Assembly: GCA_029224185.1 (NCBI GenBank)
Contig: CM055188.1
Span: forward strand, 27,769,497-27,833,496
Source: Karalla daura
Lineage: Eukaryota; Chordata; Actinopteri; Chaetodontiformes; Leiognathidae
Direction: 5' to 3'
Length of the DNA stretch: 64,000 nt
Positions 57,151-64,000 of this stretch are shown here, piece by piece. Each line of letters opens with the position of its first letter. The first letter of the stretch is position 1. A model generated the notes under the pieces. That model saw only the letters and a list, made by a program, of their open reading frames with translations, had not been told where the DNA came from and made no database searches. Both the position numbers and the translations under genes were made by a program.

Positions 57151-60100
57151 CATCCCAGATAGAAACACTCACATTTGACATTTAGGATGCTATCTGCTGT
57201 CTCAAGAGTATGGAGAAGATTGTGCTGCATTTAGAGAGCAGAAAGCTTTGATGTGAGCAGCAGCCAGACAGTTCAACTCTTCAGCGGGTCTCTGGTGTCC
57301 CAGGACAGGTTATCTCACTCTAGAGACAATCACTGTCACCACAGAGATAAACATGAGCTGCAGCCACATGAAAGATGAGTCTCACTCTCCATCTCTTTTA
57401 GCATGTGTAAGATTTAGTCAAAAGTTTAGACACGGGACTAAGTGGGTAAAAATATCAATTACCACCTAAAATGTGATCTGTGCTTGTTCTAATTCAAGGG
57501 TCTGAACCTTATTTCTTGACTATTTTTGGCAGCAAACATGATTATAGTAAGGGAACTGTTGATTGGCTTATACACAGGATAGCCTCTGCTAATCACTTTG
57601 CCTCATCCGATCTTCCATCCTCCCACACTCGGCTTTCCCCACAATACACATACTTAACCCAACAAAAGTCATCACAAGATGCACAGTGCAAAAGACAAGT
57701 CCTGCATTATATCTGAGCAGCGTTATGACAGGATGTTTTGCAGAATGTTGTGCATTGTGCTTGTTTGATCTCAAACACGCACATTAGACAATGGCATGGC
57801 TATAACATGCATGTTATGCATGCATACATGTTCAATAAGTAATTTTTAATTTGTTTACACACCTTTACAATACAACACATAAGCTGTGAGCAATGTTTAA
57901 GTGGTTCCCTCTGCATGTCAGCTGGTCTGGACCAGGAGAGGCCTTCATGTCATCTGGATGTCAGAAGGTAGAAAGAGGTGGAGATTGGTACAATAGGATC
58001 ATACAGAGGAGGACACCAGGAGGAAGTCGCAGTGAAGCCAAACATTGTCTGTGGTGTAATAGAGACTGGCAGCACTGAATGCTAGTTACCCTGTTGCCAG
58101 ATCATAGTTTGGGATTAAAGGGAAACTGGGACTGATATCTGTTCCTGCTGTTCGCGACCATTTTAATATCTTGGCTTCATGAAAGTGGGACACTAAATGC
58201 TTCAAATGGGTTTGGACATTGCCATTTTTGGGATATAAAACAGCTTGCATGTTTTTGTAAGGGCAAAAGTACTTACCCCAAATAAAGTCACTAGTGGTCG
58301 GGGAGAGACACTATGTGTGTCTTACAAGTACCAAAAATGTTGACACACTGTAGAAAAACAAATTGTTAGAATTTGGTAATTTTGGGCAAATACAGCAGTA
58401 AAGCAAAGACAAAAATCTTCTTCACCTATCATTTCACAGGTGAACGTGGTTATTGATAATGTGATAGTGGCATGATTGACTAAGATGGCAAGTTCAAAGC
58501 AAGAAAGTAATTTCAACATTTTGACACATGGTTAGAGAGTGTCTCCACATTGGATTAGGGATGCTCATTTGCAAATTGAAGTCTATTTTCATGTTTGTTT
58601 TCAGGATCACGGATTAATAAACATTTTTGCGTATCAAAGTATCATGTTTCTGCTGGGGAATAATACACTAATGTACTTTGACATTTTCACTTTTGGAAAA
58701 TGAAACTAAAGGGAAACAATGGTACTGGAACATTTAGCATTAAGATGGGTGACTAGACAATAACACTGCAAATATGATCAAAAACTTCTTTTGTGACCTA
58801 TGTAAAATGCATGCTGTAAACACATACCAAACAAGACCAAAACCTGCCTCATGTATTTGGAATCACTTGTATTGTAAATGTTAGCTAGTCACATCAATTA
58901 CTTACTCAAATTATGACGTTTGAAAATGTAAAGCATCTGCACTGATAATGGACTGAAGTGTGAGAGTGAGACAGTCATGGCTGTGGTGATGTCTTGTTAT
59001 AGAAGTTGAGTTAATTTGCTTCTCTTTTCATTTAGCATGTGCCTGACACGAATTGCTTGTGTTTGTGGATTTTACATTTTTTCAGTAATCGGTGGCAGAT
59101 TATGATTTATTCATTTCATATATCATATATCATTCACATATTCATATGTCATTTCATTGGTTTGTCTCTACTACAGACAGGAGAAGCTGCATTTTTTTCC
59201 CTGTTCTACTTCAAACTAAATATAGATAATCCAGAAGAGGTGTCAAAAGGTACTAAACCCAAAAAAGAAACAGGTTTTTGTTTAAGGATCCATAAATGCA
59301 GTCTGGCTAAATGTTCTTGCTTCTCACTCTTTGTTTCTCTCTCGATTTTACACAATTGTCTTTGGGATCTAATTTGAATCCTGTTGCAACTTCTTCTTCT
59401 TCTTCTTCTTCTTCCTGGTTTTGGGAGGTTCCTCAGCTGTTTCAGAGGGACACAGTTGTGCAGAGATAATCCTCCTCAGAAGACACTGTCAGGGCACAGA
59501 GCCAGATTAGCCATGTCCACATGCAGGGCCTTATATCGTCACCACTGGGGTATGCTTAACATTTCCCTCTAATGTAAACACGAGCACCGTCCTCGCAGTC
59601 ACACTCTCACTCACGTAGTCAGCATCCATACGCTTGAGGTCAGGATGGGTTGAGCAGCTTCGCACTGTGTTTCACCCAGACCGCATTTGATCCACACACT
59701 CCAAACCAAACAGACTGATTATCATTTTAAGGACTTCAACCTTGCTGTTCCTTTTGTACATATGTTTTTGTATATTCTGTTAACACCTCATTATTTATTT
59801 ATTTAATACTTTCCAATAACAACTCTTTAAATATTTACAACTGCTGCTAATATTTACATAAATCCCTTTTCTTATTTTATCAGTCTAAATACTAACACAG
59901 GCTGTTCACTGAGCTGCAGTTTGCACAGCTAGTGCAGCAGTAGAAAACACAGCTTTGTATTTCTTCTTGAAAATTCCTCTTTGTATTATTTGTGACCTGG
60001 ACGTGATCCCTCAGTTGTTAGTCACTTTGCTGGCAACTCATTCTCCTGTGCATTAGAGTGGCAGTGAAAATTGAATGCTGCATTGTTCAAATGTCATCCA

Positions 60101-61214
60101 CTTTTAATTTGGCTGGACTGCATCATCAATCACCAATCTCTATGCCTTTGGACAAGCACGTTGGTTCTGCAGAGACGAAAAGAATCTGAATGGCAAATTT
60201 TCTGATATGCATCACAAACTACAGGAGGTGAACTTGTGTGCTGTGTGCATACAGTTGATTAACTACGATCCAATTGCAAATTGATGAAAATAAACTAATT
60301 GAAAAGGTTAATTAGAAATAAAAGATGCATAACGTTCATGATGGTTTGTTTTTGTGCTTGCCGGTAATCAGTCTGACTTCATCACTGCTTAATCAAGAGC
60401 ATGCGGAGGTGATTAAATCAGATGCTGTCTCCTTTTCTTGATTTCATGTCTGCAACTCATAGGTTGTTCGCCTTTTTTTTCTTGGTGTTGTCTCATTTCA
60501 TGTCTCAGCTTTTGTCCTCATCCCCTCTCATGAAACATTGTCAAGCTTATCAAGCAAACCAGTCTTTGAAGCATTAAGTTTTTGCCACTATCATTTCTGT
60601 TTCTTCTGTCCAAAACCCTGTTGCAGTGGGAGACACACTGCAGACTCTTTGGGTGGTTTTTCTGAGATACACACCAGGAGCAGTTCTGTCTTCGGTCCCT
60701 TCCTCTGCTAATAACCACATGTATTGCTTTCCTGTCTATTAAGAGAGGAGAGGCCTTGCAGGAAGCAGCCGAGGGAAGTTGTTGTCAGTGGACCCATTTA
60801 TTGTCTTAGATGCACCTCTACTGATTAGTTGCTTCCTCAAAAACTCCAACAGGATAAGAAAACTTGGAGCAAAAATCAGTTTATACAAGCTGGGGTCATC
60901 GAGAACATTGTTGATTTTACATAGAGGAGAAGTTGCATTGTGCAATAAGCATCGCTGAGTCCTCACTAGACTGCTTTTGTCTAATTGCTGCAGGAAAGAG
61001 GAGCTCACCTCTCCTTTACAGAGATGCAAACAGCCCCCACAGCCAACAGTATTTGGACACTCGTGGCTTCTCTGCGATGCAGCCAGTCGTGTCTTTATCG
61101 GCTTTGTGGTCAGAGAGTGGACAAGGGGAGAAAGTGAACAGACAGAGGAATGGATGGATGATATATGACATTTGTTGATTGATTTATATGCCTTCATATA
61201 TTCCAAATGTATAA

Positions 61215-61218
<4 letters not shown>

Positions 61219-61256
<38 letters not shown>
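61219..61256. repeat. (CT)n microsatellite
   Basis: About 17 CT units followed by a short CA run. Confidence 0.92.
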
Positions 61257-61257
<1 letters not shown>

Positions 61258-61309
61258 CAAACACACACACACATGCACATACTGGATATATGATTTTAAC
61301 TAGAGGTGG

Positions 61310-61545
61310 AAATCAGTATCCGACTTAGGGCCGTTCTGTGTTGAGTTTGCATGTTCTCCCTGTATGTGTGCAGGTTTACCCAGAGTGCTCTGTTCTCCTC
61401 CACCAGTCCAAAACATCTATGTTTTGGTTGTTTAAAAACTTGCCTTTAGGTATGAGTGTGACAGTGAATGGTGCATGTGTGTGTGTGTGTGTGTGTGTGA
61501 GACCATTGATGGACTAGAGACCTGTCCGTGGTGTTACAAAGTGTG
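61310..61545 (+). mobile_element. Relic SINE-like repeat (copy 5, opposite orientation)
   Basis: GAGTTTGCATGTTCTCCCTG, GTGTGCAGGTTTACCCAGAG and CCACCAGTCCAAAACATCTA are the reverse complements of words in copies 1-4; a GT microsatellite (61475-61500) sits where copy 3 has its CA array, followed by GATGGACTAGAGACCTGTCC. The tRNA-like head is not recognisable. Confidence 0.6.
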
Positions 61546-64000
61546 TCGAGTAAGATTTTGGATAGATGAAAAGAAAAGATGAGATGGCATTTGAATCTGA
61601 TGTCTGAGGCCTGTCTTTTGTTCACTTAAGTCCCTTCAAATCCATTTAAAACAGTGTGAATTACGCATCTGTGTGTCGTAACACCATGAAAAAAGCAACA
61701 ATATGCATGACAGCACTCAAACTATGGTCTACGCTCTGCTTTGATAAAACTTTCTCAGAAGTAAATCAACTTTGTTGGCTAAACATAGTTTTTATAGTTG
61801 CCATGGCTACAAGCATCATCCACTTGACCCTCTTGATGCTTGTTAGTAAGTGCAGATTTTGTATCAGCTTTTTGATGAACTGTGAATCTCTGAAGAAACA
61901 CCCTACAGTAAATGTTCTCTATCTCTGTATCACTGACCACTAATGTATCCAGAGACAGAGTCTAATAAGTCCATTTGCAGCTTACAACCACCCCCATCTG
62001 CAGGATGGAACTGCTTTTTTCTTCTTCTTCTAAAAATACTCCCTGATTTTGTCTTTCCATGATTGTGGTCCAAAATCTGCCATCATTCTTTTAGGAGGAG
62101 GTGTTTGGTGATGGCAAAAGTCATAGCATATGATTCACTGCAGCACTCTGTCGGTGCCACACATGCACTCGCCCACCGGTCGAGGAGAAGGCGAGAGATG
62201 ACTCACTTTTCTTCACTTCTCTGTAGATCAGTGCCATTAGTTTTTCATCTCTCCATCACATATTTTACCCAGAGCGAGGTTTATGCTCTGCAGCTGTACA
62301 ATTCATGTCCCTCTGCATGTACTCTGCCACCTGGGGGGCCGACAATGTTGGTCCAGCGTATCCTGGCATATTGTGCTCGAGGCACAAGCATCACGTGTGC
62401 ACCAAATGTCTGCAGTCAGCCGTAGGTTCAAACCAGGATGAGTGATGTCTGTCCCATAGAGGAAAGAAGAGATTAATTTAGTCACTGTGAAACTAGTCTT
62501 TAGCACCTCTATGCCCGACACTGATCACTCTTTCAAAGTCTCTTCACATCATTCTGCTTCACGTCATTGAGTATTATCCATGGTCACTTAGCTGACTGCA
62601 CCATGGAGCAATGTGAAAATGTGTATTTGTTTTATTTCTTCAGTAATTTCCCAATGTTTTTAATTTTACTTGTCAATTGCCTGCTGTTGACATAATTTTT
62701 GAGAGCTGAAAAGAAACTAATATTTCTTTTTGTAAAAGTATGGAGTTATGTCTCCAGAAAACTATACAGTAATAGCTGATGTTCTCTCAGGCACCCTATG
62801 CATATCTAGGGCTGTAAACAAATAGAATGTTTCAACCTTTTATGTTAGCGTCAACAATTAAGAAACAATCTAGCTAAAATTGCTCTTCATATCATATACA
62901 ACAAATCTACATTGTTACAAAGTGGTGTTACTTGCTTTTCAACATTTGCTCTGAGAGGACGTTGAAAAGGTGCCGCACTTGCTATGCATGATTGACACAG
63001 CCTCTTCAAGAGTTGTCCTCACCCCATACTTCTAGGACTGCACGTGTTCAGCAAGTTCAACAAATTGGCAAGAAAATCTTAAAATGACCGTCCTCAGCCA
63101 CTGTTACAGCTCCTGGCAGACACCTGGACTGAGTGTAACAAAATCTGCCCATAAAGCTGCCGAGCAGCTTATCGGAGCCAAGAAAGATCGTGTTTTGGGG
63201 TTGGACGGGGTCATTGTGTTAAGTTTCTTGTGACTGGAGAGCACATTTCCTGTCTTTGTGTGAAGCTACACGAACTGCCTTTTGCAACGTACAGTTACAT
63301 GTTCTTTAAAAGACAGATTAAAGAGAGCATGATTTTTCATCACCATTTCCTGCTGCGTAGGATTGTGCTTGATGAATGGAAGAGAGTACAAGGAAGAAAA
63401 TAATTGTCTCTGTGAAAGTAGCAGCGGATTAGATGTCCTGGTTTTTCCAGTCTTGGGACGGGCCAAAGAATGTTTGAGACTACATTACCCATTAAGCCTA
63501 ACCTTCTGTAGCTCTGCTGACATTACACAGCTGTTTTTAGAGGCCACGTGGTTACCCTGTTATGTGTGTCTATGTGTAAAATCTGTATTTGTAAGCCTTT
63601 GTGTTGAAAGAACTCAATCTCAGCTCTGTCAAAAACACTGTAAACAACTGAAGAAAAATAGTCTACCGCACAATCATTTCACCAGCACGGACTTGAACAG
63701 CTTCCAAGCTGTCTCGCAATTTGCTTAAAAGGCTCATGACTCGCCCTCGGGGACTTGAGACTTGATTGACTTGAGAGAAGATTCGACCGTGCCCCTTCGA
63801 CATAACCAGCGGCGTTAATGTTCAGAATCTTTCATCCTGCATATTTCAGTTCTACGTGATTTTAGGTTACTGCTTATAAGCGCTTGCAGGGCAGCTTGTG
63901 TCAAAGACGGTTTTGTTTATGAATTCAGACAGAGACTCTGAGCTCAGAGTGATTATGGGGTGGTGGTCCTGTTAGTAAGAGTTTGTTTGAAGTTACAAGA

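Larger units (their letters stand above)
56361..64000 (+). other. itpr1 intron continuing past the window edge (more than 7.6 kb)
   Basis: Begins with GTAAGA after coding exon 2. No further itpr1 exon was seen. It holds simple repeats (56555-56596 GT, 57119-57150 GA, 59393-59412 TTC, 61219-61256 CT, 61475-61500 GT) and one SINE-like relic (61310-61545). ORFs such as 59039-59377 and 61656-61943 have no recognisable family. Confidence 0.75.

Noticed and set aside
59170..59260. Possible third itpr1 exon after CTACAG at 59176
   Set aside because: The translation does not match the expected DCLFKLCPMNRYSAQ segment in any frame.
61656..61943. 95-codon ORF with a hydrophobic stretch in an itpr1 intron
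   Set aside because: AT-rich, no splice boundaries and no recognisable family; consistent with chance.

Overview
This window looks like nuclear DNA of a ray-finned fish, most likely a percomorph-type teleost with a compact genome. It has introns with GT-AG boundaries, dense AC/GT, GA and GATA simple repeats, and several copies of a tRNA-derived SINE-like repeat familiar from teleost genomes. The SUMF1 gene, which spans over 100 kb in mammals, fits here in about 7 kb. No prokaryotic genes, CRISPR arrays or complete mobile elements were seen.

Three protein-coding genes are supported. (1) lrrn1 on the + strand has its whole 715-residue coding sequence in one exon (33621-35768); the 5'UTR part of that exon begins at a splice acceptor at 33390/33391, and the 3'UTR runs to about 36.5 kb. 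(2) sumf1 on the - strand could be rebuilt completely as nine coding exons between 43887 and 37164, giving 368 residues with both active-site cysteines; one of its introns uses a GC donor. (3) itpr1 on the + strand is represented by its first two coding exons (52645-52745 and 56290-56360), encoding residues 1-54. A probable 5'UTR exon ends at 51696, and the gene continues past the right edge of the window. The order lrrn1 - sumf1 - itpr1 matches the LRRN1-SUMF1-ITPR1 block of human chromosome 3p26, which supports all three assignments.

Layout: 1-33.4 kb is non-coding (upstream flank and/or first intron of lrrn1), with simple repeats, SINE relics and a few AT-rich, homeodomain/POU-motif-rich stretches that could be enhancers. 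33.4-36.5 kb is lrrn1. lrrn1 and sumf1 converge tail to tail, with only about 0.4 kb between their poly(A) signals. 37.1-43.95 kb is sumf1 with a compact promoter carrying ETS-like and CACGTG motifs. 44-51.4 kb is the divergent spacer between sumf1 and itpr1, with repeats and one CpG-rich block. From 51.4 kb to the end is the 5' part of itpr1, almost all intron.

The genes have unrelated jobs: a neuronal LRR/Ig/FN3 membrane protein, the ER formylglycine-generating enzyme, and the ER calcium-release channel. They are linked by ancient synteny, not by a shared pathway. No new multi-gene system was found. The observations most worth a second look are an unidentified signal-peptide-like ORF with in-frame stops inside sumf1 intron 3, the GC-AG intron, an upstream ORF in the lrrn1 leader, a Z-DNA-prone tract and a purine tract at the presumed itpr1 start, a perfect inverted repeat at 14.1 kb, and a tandem POU/octamer-like duplication at 2.5 kb. 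All comparisons with human proteins are from family knowledge; no alignment was run.
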